Shown: in pieces, positions 33,611-41,918 of the stretch
How positions within the stretch are numbered: the stretch's first letter is position 1
Layout: the number at the start of each line of letters is the position of its first letter
Assembly (NCBI GenBank): GCA_934525845.1
Contig: CAKSZS010000006.1
Coordinates: 28,338 to 92,337 of the forward strand
From: an uncultured Faecalibacterium sp.
Lineage (GTDB): Bacteria > Bacillota > Clostridia > Oscillospirales > Ruminococcaceae
Direction: 5' to 3'
Length of the DNA stretch: 64,000 nucleotides
Position numbers and translations under genes: made by a program
Notes under the pieces: generated by a model
What the model saw: only the letters and a program-made list of their open reading frames with translations
The model's database searches: none
What the model was told of the DNA's origin: nothing

Positions 33611-35196
33611 TCCGGGCGTTGTTCCGCAAGCAGCTGCAGGAGCTGTTCGCGGCGTTTGTGCGCAGCGGCAGGACCGGCCGGCGCCGCACCAGAGGGCAGC
33701 GGGTGGGCTATGCCGCGCTGTTTCTGGCACTGCTGCTGGTGCTCATGGTCTGTTTCGGCGCGATGGCACTGCCCCTGAGCGCCGCGCTGGTGCCGCAGGG
33801 CGGGGACTGGCTTTATTTTGCGTCCATGGAGCTGACCGCGCTGCTGGTGAGTGTTCTGGCCGGCGCGTTTACCAGCTACACCAGTTTGTTTCAGAGCAGG
33901 GACAACGAAATGCTGCTGTCCCTGCCCATCCCGCCGGGCGTGATCTTTGCGGTGCGGGTGAGCACGGTGTATCTGACCAGTCTGATCTATCTGCTGCTGG
34001 TCTGGGCGCCCACGGTGCGGTGCTATCTGGTGTTTGCCCCGGCCCCGGCCGGCGCGCTGCTGAGCGCGGTGCCCATGGCGCTTCTGCTGGCCGGCGCGGC
34101 ATCACTGCTGTCGGTTCTGCTGGGCTGGGCGGTGGCACTGGGCAATGCCCGCGCCCGGCACAAAAGCCTGGTGACGGTGGTATGCTCGCTGCTGTTTTTG
34201 GCGCTGTACTATGCGGGATTCCTGAAAGTGCAGAGCCTGCTGGATGAGTTGGCGGCGGATGCCGCACAACTGGGCACTGCCCTGCAGCAGGGCAGCGGTC
34301 CGCTGTATGTTCTGGGGCGTGCAGCGATGGGCGACCTTCCGGCCCTGGCCGGGCTGGCGGTCGGAGTCCTGCTCGGTACGGTGGGTGTGTTCCGCCTGCT
34401 GGAAAAGCCCTATCTGCGCCGGATGACGGCACAGCATGGCACCCCGAAAGCGGTATACCATGCCGTCCGTACAAAAGCGGTCAGCCTGCGGCGGGCACTC
34501 CTGCGGCGGGAACTGCGGCATCTTGGTTCCAGTGCGGCCTATCTGCTCAATGCCTCGCTGGGAACGCTGCTGCTGCCGGTGCTGGGTGCTGCAGCCCTGT
34601 GGAAAACGCCGGCTCTGCGGGCGTTCGTCCACGGTACGCTGCCGGGAACGGCGGCCTGTCTGGTGTGCTGTGCCATCTGCGGCGGCTCCGCCGTCAACCT
34701 GCTGACGGCCCCCTCGGTGTCGCTGGAAGGTCGTTCCCTGTGGCTGATCCGGAGCCTGCCGGTGACAGCCTGGCAGGCACTGCGTGCCAAACTGGATCTG
34801 CATCTGCTGCTGACGGCGGTTCCGGCACTGGCGGCCGGGGTTTGTATGCTGGCGGCACTGCAGGCTCCGCTGGCCGGTGCTGTGCTGGCACTGGCCGCTG
34901 TGGTGCTGTTCAACTGCTTTACGGCGGAACTGGGGCTGCTGTTTGGTCTGCTGCTGCCCAATCTGCAGTGGACGAACGAAGCAGCGGTCATCAAGATGAG
35001 CATGAGCACGCTTCTGAGCCTGCTGTGCAGCGGGCTGGCCGTGCTGGCGCTGAGCCTGGCGAATCTGTACGGAGCAGCCGCTGCACCGCCGGAAGCGGTT
35101 CTTGCGGTCTGCAGCGCGGTGCTGGCCGGAGCGGATCTGCTGCTGCTGCGCTGGCTGAAGACCAGCGGTGCGGCACGGTTTGAGGCGCTTTCCTGA
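33607..35196 (+). CDS. ABC exporter membrane subunit
   Basis: A 529-residue protein with roughly a dozen hydrophobic segments and an arginine-rich N-terminus, partner of the ATPase just upstream (ATGA overlap). The sequence QSRDNEMLLSLPIPPGVIFAVR after the second helix pair is typical of large ABC-2 type permeases (YfhO/DUF-type exporters of Firmicutes), and SLEGRSLWLIRSLPVTAWQALRAK repeats the same theme in the second half, suggesting an internal duplication. Cargo cannot be told. Confidence 0.85.
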   Translation: MIRALFRKQLQELFAAFVRSGRTGRRRTRGQRVGYAALFLALLLVLMVCFGAMALPLSAALVPQGGDWLYFASMELTALLVSVLAGAFTSYTSLFQSRDNEMLLSLPIPPGVIFAVRVSTVYLTSLIYLLLVWAPTVRCYLVFAPAPAGALLSAVPMALLLAGAASLLSVLLGWAVALGNARARHKSLVTVVCSLLFLALYYAGFLKVQSLLDELAADAAQLGTALQQGSGPLYVLGRAAMGDLPALAGLAVGVLLGTVGVFRLLEKPYLRRMTAQHGTPKAVYHAVRTKAVSLRRALLRRELRHLGSSAAYLLNASLGTLLLPVLGAAALWKTPALRAFVHGTLPGTAACLVCCAICGGSAVNLLTAPSVSLEGRSLWLIRSLPVTAWQALRAKLDLHLLLTAVPALAAGVCMLAALQAPLAGAVLALAAVVLFNCFTAELGLLFGLLLPNLQWTNEAAVIKMSMSTLLSLLCSGLAVLALSLANLYGAAAAPPEAVLAVCSAVLAGADLLLLRWLKTSGAARFEALS

Positions 35197-35208
35197 TAAA
35201 AGCTCTGA

Positions 35209-35260
35209 AAAAAGCAGATGCCCGGCAGCCGTTGAACGGCCGGGGGCATCTGCTTTTTTG
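35209..35260. terminator. Terminator between ABC permease and xpaC-like gene
   Basis: Stem AAAAAAGCAGATGCCC / GGGCATCTGCTTTTTT usable on both strands, between converging genes. Confidence 0.9.
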
Positions 35261-35274
35261 CGGAACAGGAGAAC

Positions 35275-36372
35275 TTACTGCTTTCCGAACCCGCCGCCGG
35301 TCAGGCCGTCCAGGTTCAGCATTCCCTCCAGTGCGGCAATGTCGCTGGAAACATCCAGCGCATCGGACTGGAACAGCTTGTCCAGCTGGTTCTCGAAGGC
35401 AGTCACCAGCAGATCCATGCTGCGCTCAATGCTCTGTCGGGCTTCGGTGATGTTTTCGCCCTGCACATCCTGCGCCGACAGGCTGGCGTAGGTGTTCAGC
35501 AGCTTCAGCGCGGTGGGCAGGTAGTAATTCATGAATTTCTGCAGCTGTGCTTTTTTGTCCGGGTCCTTCTGGGCCAGCGCAAAGATGCGGGCGCTGACCT
35601 CTTCCAGACGGGTGATCTTCTGGGTCATCACGGGATCCGGAATGGCGTCGTTCACCTCGCGCAGCTGACGCAGAAGGCTGGAATATTCGTCTTCCGGAGC
35701 AGTGGGTTCCGGCTTGGGCTGGGCTTTGGGTTTCGGCGGCTGGGGCGGCTGCGGGGCCGGACCGCGCACCACCAGGGTATTGGTACGGTTGTCGATGTAG
35801 GCATCGGCTCCGAAATAACCGTGCTCGATGGCGTTTTCCACGGCGGAACGGCCTTTGGCCTGGTCTACGCCGGCAGCGGCAAACAGCTCGTCCAGCGGGA
35901 TGTTGTCCCGGTCCCCCACGATCTTGTCCAGCTGTCGTTCCAGCTGACGGGTGCGCTTCATGTGCAGGCCGGTCAGCAGCGCGGCACCGCCGCCCAGCAT
36001 CTGGGCAATGGCGGTCAGGGCTTCCATCACGGAAGCAGCGCCGTCCATGAAAAGCGTGCTGAACCCCACGAACAGGAAGACCGCACCGCCCAGAGTGCAC
36101 AGAAAGGTCAGGAAATTGTGGCGCTCCTTGGCGTCCTGCTGTTCCCGGGTGGGGACGTCGGGACCGTAAACGGTCTCACGATCCGGAGCGGGGCGGGCAG
36201 TGGTCTGCCGGGATGCGGTTCCCCAGCCATTCCGGGCCTGCTCTTCCTTTTCGGATTTTTTATCGATGCTTTTCAGGATGAACAGCAGAAGGCCCAATGG
36301 CCCCGCAATGGCAAATGCGATGAAGATGGCAATGGTGGGGATGTGCGCAAAATAATGCTTTTTCGGCTCCAT
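35275..36372 (-). CDS. XpaC-family (5-bromo-4-chloroindolyl phosphate hydrolysis) protein
   Basis: A 365-residue membrane-anchored protein: two hydrophobic hairpins (about 10-33 and 88-130), a Pro/Lys-rich linker (about 205-225) and an XpaC-type C-terminal helical domain (230-350) with MNYYLPTALKLLNTY and a DxSSDIAALEGML end. Family members are often beside TelA/toxic-anion resistance genes; none is here and the biochemical role is unclear. Start 36372 follows AAAGGAA at about 10 bases. Its promoter lies inside the htpG terminator. Confidence 0.78.
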   Translation of the reverse strand: MEPKKHYFAHIPTIAIFIAFAIAGPLGLLLFILKSIDKKSEKEEQARNGWGTASRQTTARPAPDRETVYGPDVPTREQQDAKERHNFLTFLCTLGGAVFLFVGFSTLFMDGAASVMEALTAIAQMLGGGAALLTGLHMKRTRQLERQLDKIVGDRDNIPLDELFAAAGVDQAKGRSAVENAIEHGYFGADAYIDNRTNTLVVRGPAPQPPQPPKPKAQPKPEPTAPEDEYSSLLRQLREVNDAIPDPVMTQKITRLEEVSARIFALAQKDPDKKAQLQKFMNYYLPTALKLLNTYASLSAQDVQGENITEARQSIERSMDLLVTAFENQLDKLFQSDALDVSSDIAALEGMLNLDGLTGGGFGKQ

Positions 36373-36402
36373 GGAACTTCAATTCCTTTCACACGCAAAA
36401 AT

Positions 36403-36443
36403 AAAGACCGCGTTCCACTCTATTATAGCGGACCGCGGTCTTT
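36403..36443 (-). terminator. Terminator of htpG with embedded promoter
   Basis: Stem AAAGACCGCG / CGCGGTCTTT followed on the minus strand by ATTTTTG. The loop and one arm also form the xpaC-like promoter. Confidence 0.75.
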
Positions 36444-36450
36444 TTGTTAA
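36422..36450 (-). promoter_or_regulatory. Promoter of the xpaC-like gene
   Basis: TTAACA (36445-36450), 17-base spacer, TATAAT (36422-36427) on the minus strand. The -10 box sits in the terminator loop and the spacer is one terminator arm. Confidence 0.7.
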
Positions 36451-36505
36451 GGGGGAAAATATGCGGCGGAAGGAGCAGGGGAGTAATCTGCCTCTCCCGG
36501 GGACC

Positions 36506-38434
36506 TTACTTCATCAGGCTGCAGACAGCCTCGGCGTAAGCGGTGGGATCATCCACGGGCAGACCCTCGATCAGCTGTGCCTGTGCATACAGCAGATCGC
36601 TGTACTTCTTCACCTTTTCGGTGTCGCCGGCCTCCTGAGCGGCCTTCAGCACGGCGAACACCGGGTGATTGGCGTTCAGCTCCAGCACCTTGTCGCTCTT
36701 GACGCCTTCGCTGCCGGGCTGCTTGGACAGCACCTTCTCCATCTCGATGGACAGGGGGCCGTCCGCGCTCAGGCAGACGGGATGATCCTTCAGGCGGGTG
36801 GAGACCTTGACTTCCTTCACCTTGCCGTTCAGGGCGTCCTTCATGGCATCAAACAGGCTCTTGTTCTCGGCGGTGGCGTCCTCTGCGGCTTTCTTTTCTT
36901 CCTCGGTCTCCAGACCCAGGTCGCCGCTGTTGACGTTCTTGAACTCCACGGTGCCGTCCTTGCCCTCGGCATCCTTGCGGGGATAGCTGTGCAGGATCTG
37001 CATACAGAACTCATCCACGTCTTCGGTCAGCAGCAGGACATCATAGCCCTTGTCCAGCACCAGTTCAGCGGCAGGCAGCTTGGCCAGACGGTCGATGGAG
37101 TCGCCGGCGGCAAAGTAGACGTACTTCTGCTCGGCGGGCATCTTCTCCACATACTCCTGCAGGGTGACCATCTTCTGCTCCTTGGCCGACCAGAACAGCA
37201 GCAGGTCACGCAGCAGCTCGGCGTGCATCCCGTAGTCAGAGTAGGCGCCAAACTTGATCTGGCGGCCGAACTCCTTCCAGAAGGCTTCGTACTTCTCGCG
37301 GTCGTTGGCCAGCATGGCGTGCAGTTCGTTCTTGATCTTCTTTTCCAAAGCGTTGTGGATCAGCTTCAGCTGGCTGTCCTTCTGCAGCATCTCGCGGCTG
37401 ATGTTCAGGCTCAGGTCCTGGCTGTCCACGATGCCCTTGACGAAGCTGAAGTAATCGGGCAGCAGGTCGGCGCACTTTTCCATGATGAGCACGCCGGAAG
37501 CGTACAGAGCCAGACCCTTCTCGTAGTCCTTGGTGTAGAAGTCGTAGGGGCGGTGGCTGGGCACGAACAGCAGGGCGTTGTAGTTGGCGGTGCCTTCGGT
37601 GCGGCTCACGATGACCCGGGCGGGGTCGGTGTAATCGTTGAACTTGTCCTTATAGAAGGTGCTGTACTCCTCGTCAGTCACTTCGCTCTTCTGCTTCTTC
37701 CAGATGGGCACCATGCTGTTCAGGGTCTCCAGCTCGGTGTAGGTCTCCCATTCCGGCTTGTAGTCCTCAGGTTTGGGATCCGGTTCCGGCTTCTGGCGGC
37801 TCTTCTCGCGCTCCATCTGGATGGGGTAACGCACATAGTCGCTGTATTTCTTGACGATGGCCACAATGCCGTACTCGTCCAGGAAGTTGTCATAGCTGTC
37901 GGTGTCCGTGTTGGGCTTGATGTGCAGGATGATCTGGGTGCCTGTGGTGTCCTTCTCGGCGGGGCTGATCTCATAGCCGTCCACGCCGGAGGACTCCCAC
38001 TGCCAGGCCTCGTCCGAGCCGTAAGCCTTGGAGATGACGGTCACCTTATCGGCCACCATGAAGGAAGCGTAGAAGCCCACGCCGAACTGACCGATGATGT
38101 CGATGCCGTCATCCTTGTTGTCCTTCTTGAAGTCCAGAGAGCCGGAATGGGCGATGGTGCCCAGGTTCTGCTCCAGTTCCTCTTTGGTCATGCCGATGCC
38201 GTTGTCCTCCACGGTGAGGATGCGGTTCTCCTTGTCGCGGGTGAGTAGGATGCGGAAATCGCTCTTGTTCATGCCCACAGAGGTGTCGGTCAGGCTCTTA
38301 TAGTACAGCTTGTCGATGGCGTCCGAAGCATTGGAGATCAGCTCGCGCAGGAAAATTTCCTTGTTGGTGTAGATGGAGTTGATCATCATGTCCATCAGTT
38401 TTTTGCTCTCTGCCTGAAATTCTTTCTTGGCCAT
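36506..38434 (-). CDS. htpG: Molecular chaperone HtpG (Hsp90)
   Basis: ATP-dependent cytosolic chaperone. The 642-residue product has the GHKL ATPase motifs LRELISNASDAIDKL (about 27-41), DNGIGMTKEEL and GQFGVGFYASFMVADKV, the middle domain and a C-terminal dimerisation region. The ATG at 38434 has AAGAGG upstream; in-frame codons farther up lie in the regulatory region. A CIRCE operator overlaps the start of its transcript, so HrcA repression is expected. Confidence 0.97.
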   Translation of the reverse strand: MAKKEFQAESKKLMDMMINSIYTNKEIFLRELISNASDAIDKLYYKSLTDTSVGMNKSDFRILLTRDKENRILTVEDNGIGMTKEELEQNLGTIAHSGSLDFKKDNKDDGIDIIGQFGVGFYASFMVADKVTVISKAYGSDEAWQWESSGVDGYEISPAEKDTTGTQIILHIKPNTDTDSYDNFLDEYGIVAIVKKYSDYVRYPIQMEREKSRQKPEPDPKPEDYKPEWETYTELETLNSMVPIWKKQKSEVTDEEYSTFYKDKFNDYTDPARVIVSRTEGTANYNALLFVPSHRPYDFYTKDYEKGLALYASGVLIMEKCADLLPDYFSFVKGIVDSQDLSLNISREMLQKDSQLKLIHNALEKKIKNELHAMLANDREKYEAFWKEFGRQIKFGAYSDYGMHAELLRDLLLFWSAKEQKMVTLQEYVEKMPAEQKYVYFAAGDSIDRLAKLPAAELVLDKGYDVLLLTEDVDEFCMQILHSYPRKDAEGKDGTVEFKNVNSGDLGLETEEEKKAAEDATAENKSLFDAMKDALNGKVKEVKVSTRLKDHPVCLSADGPLSIEMEKVLSKQPGSEGVKSDKVLELNANHPVFAVLKAAQEAGDTEKVKKYSDLLYAQAQLIEGLPVDDPTAYAEAVCSLMK

Positions 38435-38555
38435 AATACAAAACCTCTTTTGCAGTTTTTTGAGTGGGCTTTTCACAGGAAAAAGCCCTGCCGCCCAAAG
38501 GCGGCGGATGAGGGGAGAAGCGGATGCAGAAAAAGGATAAACTGCATCAGACTTC

Positions 38556-38582
38556 TTAGCACTCATATCTTTCGAGTGCTAA
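38556..38582 (-). promoter_or_regulatory. CIRCE operator (HrcA site) of htpG
   Basis: Perfect TTAGCACTC-N9-GAGTGCTAA inverted repeat (arms 38556-38564 and 38574-38582) overlapping the -10 end of the htpG promoter. Confidence 0.93.
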
Positions 38583-38609
38583 TATACACCGATGGAAGAC
38601 AAAAATCAA
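38581..38609 (-). promoter_or_regulatory. Promoter of htpG
   Basis: TTGATT (38604-38609), 17-base spacer, TATATT (38581-38586) on the minus strand; the CIRCE element abuts the -10. Confidence 0.8.
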
Positions 38610-38664
38610 GGGCTTTCATAAAAAGTTTAAAATTGAAAACAAAAATCGGCCGTGGATGGAAAAC

Positions 38665-38693
38665 TTTACTTCCCCAAACAGACCTGCTATAAT
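38665..38693 (+). promoter_or_regulatory. Promoter of the C_GCAxxG protein gene
   Basis: TTTACT (38665-38670), 17-base spacer, TATAAT (38688-38693), 22 bases before the ATG. Confidence 0.7.
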
Positions 38694-38715
38694 AGCGCAG
38701 AAGGATGTGAAACCG

Positions 38716-39207
38716 ATGGGAAAACAGGGCGATGCAGCTTATGCCTACTTTCTAAAAGGATACAATTGCAGCCAGAGCGTGGTGGCGGCGTTTGCGCCGC
38801 AGCTGGGGCTGTCCGAAGAACTGGCCCTGCGGCTCTCCGCCGGATTTGGTGCCGGTATCGGACGGATGCGGGAGGTGTGCGGCGCATTCTGCGGGGTGGT
38901 CAGTGTGCTGAGCCTGGTCTATGCGGACCCGGCGGATCCGCAGGACAAATCCCGGATGTACGCGCTGGTGCAGGAAGCCGCGCAGATGTACCGCACCCGC
39001 AGCGGCGGGGATAGCATTCTCTGCCGGGAACTGCTGGCAAAGGCCGGCGCGGTGCCCTCCGCTGGAACGGCCGCAGAAGCCCGCACCGCCGACTATTATA
39101 AAAAGCGTCCCTGCCCGGAACTGTGCCGCATCTGCGGCAACCTGTGCGCGGAGTTCATCGCGGCCCACCCGGAGGGACGGCATGGAACCTACAAGGAGGA
39201 AGCATAA
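38716..39207 (+). CDS. C_GCAxxG_C_C family redox-type protein
   Basis: A 163-residue cytosolic protein with the family hallmark: NCSQSVVAAFA (C18), then GAGIGRMREVCGAFCG (C55, C59) and further cysteines near the C-terminus (CPELCRICGNLC). The paired cysteines suggest metal or redox function, but members are biochemically uncharacterised. GAAGGA precedes ATG 38716; an in-frame upstream ATG overlaps the promoter. It ends where the next esterase begins, so the two are co-transcribed. Confidence 0.85.
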   Translation: MGKQGDAAYAYFLKGYNCSQSVVAAFAPQLGLSEELALRLSAGFGAGIGRMREVCGAFCGVVSVLSLVYADPADPQDKSRMYALVQEAAQMYRTRSGGDSILCRELLAKAGAVPSAGTAAEARTADYYKKRPCPELCRICGNLCAEFIAAHPEGRHGTYKEEA

Positions 39208-39990
39208 ATGCAGCTGAAACAACTGGAACTGCTGGACGGCGGTTCGCTGACGGTCTATCTGCGGGATGCCGTGGAGAGTATGCCGGACGCGATGGAGCGT
39301 CCGTTGGTGCTGGTGGTGCCCGGCGGCGGGTATGTGCACGTCAGTGCCCGGGAGGGCGATCCCGTCGCACTGCAGTTTGCGGCAGCGGGCTACCATACCG
39401 CCGTGCTGAATTACAGCATCTGCGAAGCCGCGCGGGATCACCGCCCGCTGCGGCAGCTGGCGCAGGCCATCGGTCTGGTGCGGGAGCACGCAGAAGAGTG
39501 GCACATCCTGCCGGAAAAGATCGCGGTGTGCGGTTTTTCGGCGGGCGGACACCTGGCCTTTTCCAGTGCGGTGCTGACCGTGCCCGGGCTGGACGCACAG
39601 CCCCGCCCGGATGCCGTGGTGCTGGCGTACCCGGTCATTACAGCAGGGGAATATGCCCACCGGGGCAGCTTTGAGCAGCTGGCGGGCAGCAAGGACCCTG
39701 CCGCCCAGCAGGTTTTTGCCCTGGAAGACAAGGTCACCCCGTCCACACCGCCAACCTTTGTCTGGCATACCATGGAGGACGAGACCGTCCCCGTGGAAAA
39801 CACCCTACTGCTGCTCAACGCCCTGCACAAGGCGGGCGTTCCCTGTGAAGCCCATCTCTTTGAAAAAGGCTGCCACGGCACCAGCCTGAGCACTGCCGAG
39901 GTGAATCACCCCAGTGTGCACCGGAACCGCTGGGTGCAGCTGGCCCGGGAGTGGCTGGACGATACCTTTGATTTCCATCTGGGCGCTTAA
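39208..39990 (+). CDS. Alpha/beta hydrolase, esterase-like (BD-FAE/acetylxylan-esterase group)
   Basis: A 260-residue cytosolic hydrolase with oxyanion loop VVPGGGYVHVS (37-47), nucleophile S111 in GFSAGGH, a likely acid in MEDETVP and the histidine in KGCHGTS near residue 225. The GGGY and GxSAGGH pair and short length fit small carbohydrate or acyl esterases. AAGGAGG precedes ATG 39208 and the gene directly follows the C_GCAxxG gene. Substrate is not deducible. Confidence 0.85.
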   Translation: MQLKQLELLDGGSLTVYLRDAVESMPDAMERPLVLVVPGGGYVHVSAREGDPVALQFAAAGYHTAVLNYSICEAARDHRPLRQLAQAIGLVREHAEEWHILPEKIAVCGFSAGGHLAFSSAVLTVPGLDAQPRPDAVVLAYPVITAGEYAHRGSFEQLAGSKDPAAQQVFALEDKVTPSTPPTFVWHTMEDETVPVENTLLLLNALHKAGVPCEAHLFEKGCHGTSLSTAEVNHPSVHRNRWVQLAREWLDDTFDFHLGA

Positions 39991-40038
39991 AAATCGTCTT
40001 GATTTAGTCGTACCTACAAAAAATTCACAAATAAACCG

Positions 40039-40067
40039 TTGACTTGCACAAGGCTTTGCCGTATACT
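40039..40067 (+). promoter_or_regulatory. Promoter of the 40104 gene
   Basis: TTGACT (40039-40044), 17-base spacer, TATACT (40062-40067). Confidence 0.85.
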
Positions 40068-40103
40068 GGTCAGCGGAAACAAACAAGGAAGAAGGAATTT
40101 CCG

Positions 40104-40544
40104 ATGGTTATGGATCCTACGCTGCCGCGCATCAAAGTACGAGACCTGCTTATGCAGGCATTCCTCACCGGCTGGGAACAGTCAGACAAGGCGGTCTCCC
40201 AGGACGAATACCTGCAAAGCTCCATCCAGGTGATCGAGGTGCTGCAGGTGGAGCCGGAGAGCCTGTATGCCGAAGAGGGCCTCGGCCTGCCGGACGGCGA
40301 GGAGGTGGATCATCTGGATGACCTCGTGCGCGCCGACGGCCAGTGGCTGTATTACGGCGTGGAGGAGGAAAATTTCTTCCTGATCCAGTGGTATCCGGAT
40401 CTTGCTTCCGCCAATGCCAAGCTTGCCCAGCTGGAAGAGCTGGGAGACGGCAAGCAGTACCTGGTGGATCTGACCCTCAAGCGGGCCAACCCCTCCCAGG
40501 CCGAAAACTTTGGCAATTCGAACCCGGTGCAGCTTCGTTCCTGA
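40104..40544 (+). CDS. Hypothetical 146-residue acidic protein
   Basis: Not recognised. The protein is acidic and soluble with a helical N-terminal half (RIKVRDLLMQAFLTGW, IQVIEVLQVE) and a mixed C-terminal half containing GQWLYYGVEEENFFLIQWYPD. No cysteine pairs, signal or membrane segment are seen. It is transcribed from a strong promoter, has AGAAGGA before its ATG and is followed 45 bases later by an HD-domain gene, so the two may act together. An in-frame TTG upstream (40044) overlaps the promoter and is rejected as start. Confidence 0.7.
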   Translation: MVMDPTLPRIKVRDLLMQAFLTGWEQSDKAVSQDEYLQSSIQVIEVLQVEPESLYAEEGLGLPDGEEVDHLDDLVRADGQWLYYGVEEENFFLIQWYPDLASANAKLAQLEELGDGKQYLVDLTLKRANPSQAENFGNSNPVQLRS

Positions 40545-40589
40545 CCCGGTCATAGCAGCCCTGAACAACAGGGGAAAGGGAATTTGCCC

Positions 40590-41114
40590 ATGCAGCTTTC
40601 TTTCGCAGAGCGTGAACAGCTTTACGCCATTGTGGAAAAATACGATCAGAACCCGGAAGTGCAGCGGATGCGGGAGTTCATCCAGCACGGTGATGTGACC
40701 ACCTACCAGCACTGCAAGAACGTGGTGGTCGTCAGCTTCTGGCTCAACCGCCGCCTGCACCTGCACGCGGACGAGACCTCGCTGGCTGTGGGAGCATTCC
40801 TGCACGATTTCTATCTGTACGACTGGCACAAGACCAGCAGCTTCCACGGCCTGCGCCGCCTGTTTGAGATGCACGGCTTTTCCCATCCGGGCTATGCCTG
40901 CGTCAACGCACAGCGGGTGTTCCACATCACCAAAAAGGAACAGCGCATCATTTCCAGCCATATGTGGCCGCTGACCTTCCGGCACGTCCCCACCTGCCGG
41001 GAAGCCATCATCGTCTGCCTGGCCGACAAGTACTGCGCTGTGGTGGAAAGTATGTTCCGCCGCAGCCGGGTGGTGGCCACCAAGACTACAGACGGTGAGG
41101 ACGCCGAGTGGTAA
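40590..41114 (+). CDS. HD-domain metal-dependent phosphohydrolase
   Basis: A 174-residue cytosolic protein with the HD signature: H41 in TTYQHCKNV, H72-D73 in GAFLHDFYLYDWH and a late Asp in CLADKYCAV. It fits small HD hydrolases acting on nucleotides or phosphorylated metabolites; the substrate is unknown. The second of two close ATGs (40590) is used because AAAGGG is 9 bases upstream. A terminator shared with the converging GNAT gene follows. Confidence 0.85.
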   Translation: MQLSFAEREQLYAIVEKYDQNPEVQRMREFIQHGDVTTYQHCKNVVVVSFWLNRRLHLHADETSLAVGAFLHDFYLYDWHKTSSFHGLRRLFEMHGFSHPGYACVNAQRVFHITKKEQRIISSHMWPLTFRHVPTCREAIIVCLADKYCAVVESMFRRSRVVATKTTDGEDAEW

Positions 41115-41118
41115 CATC

Positions 41119-41165
41119 TAAAAAGGAAACGTCCGGAGGATCCTGTGTCCTCCGGACGTTTTTTG
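41119..41165. terminator. Terminator between HD and GNAT genes
   Basis: Stem AACGTCCGGAGGA / TCCTCCGGACGTT followed by a T run on the plus strand; A run on the other side serves the minus strand. Confidence 0.9.
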
Positions 41166-41233
41166 TCTGAATGCACGAAAAGGTGCGGCTGGATCGTATC
41201 AAAACAGGAAACAGCCGGCACTCCGGAAGGATG

Positions 41234-41752
41234 TTACAGCTTTTTGAAGCCTTCCGGTTCGTCTGCCTGGGCACGGCGCTCCATCAGGTAGGTGTCCAGC
41301 CAGCGGCCATGACAGTCTCGGGCGATGCGTTCCCGCCGCCCCACCAGCCGGAACCCGCATTTGGCGTGCAGGGCACGGCTGGCCGCATTGTCCTGCAGGA
41401 CGGTGGACTGCAGCGTCCAGTATCCGGCCTGCTCGGCATCGGCGCACAGCGCATTCAACAGGCGGAAGCCCAGCCCGTGCCCCCGGAAGCGTTCCCCGAT
41501 GTAAATGCTCACCTCGGCAACGCCGCGGTAGCACCAGCGCGGATCCACCCGGTGCAGCGCTGCCCACCCGGCCAGTACGCCGTCCGACAGGATCACCAGC
41601 CGGCATTCCTTCGTGTGGGAGGCGTCCCACGCCGTGTAAGGCGGACAGTCGGTCTGAAACGTCGCGTATTCGGTGGCAATGCCCTCCAGATAAATTCTGG
41701 AGACCACATCCCAATCCTCCGGCTTCATGGGCCGGATGCATATCTCACTCAT
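41234..41752 (-). CDS. GNAT N-acetyltransferase, phosphinothricin-acetyltransferase-like
   Basis: A 172-residue acetyl-CoA dependent acetyltransferase. It shows the N-terminal IRPMKPEDWDVVSRIYLEGI, the VEVSIYI-like beta4 (AEVSIYIGE), the acetyl-CoA loop RFRGHGLG (88-95) and a C-terminal CGFRLVGRRERIA stretch, all typical of the PAT/YncA branch that acetylates small amino compounds. It is a single-gene unit with its own promoter; actual substrate unknown. Confidence 0.87.
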   Translation of the reverse strand: MSEICIRPMKPEDWDVVSRIYLEGIATEYATFQTDCPPYTAWDASHTKECRLVILSDGVLAGWAALHRVDPRWCYRGVAEVSIYIGERFRGHGLGFRLLNALCADAEQAGYWTLQSTVLQDNAASRALHAKCGFRLVGRRERIARDCHGRWLDTYLMERRAQADEPEGFKKL

Positions 41753-41800
41753 TTTTCCATCCCCGGCGGGAGCCGCAGTGCTCCCCAGATTTGTAATTGT

Positions 41801-41829
41801 AGTATAGCAGAATTTGCACAGCGGTACAA
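41801..41829 (-). promoter_or_regulatory. Promoter of the GNAT gene
   Basis: TTGTAC (41824-41829), 17-base spacer, TATACT (41801-41806) on the minus strand. Confidence 0.7.
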
Positions 41830-41852
41830 GCGCAGACCTGCACAGAATTGCT

Positions 41853-41880
41853 TTGACAATGCCTGCGGATGTGATACAAT
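41853..41880 (+). promoter_or_regulatory. Promoter of the tandem esterase operon
   Basis: TTGACA (41853-41858), 16-base spacer, TACAAT (41875-41880), 38 bases before the first ATG. Confidence 0.8.
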
Positions 41881-41918
41881 AAATTCAAACGTGCCCCAAC
41901 AAAAGGAGGAACCCTGTG

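Noticed and set aside
41916..41918. GTG as the start of esterase copy 1
   Set aside because: The ATG that follows has the better distance (9 bases) from AGGAGG.
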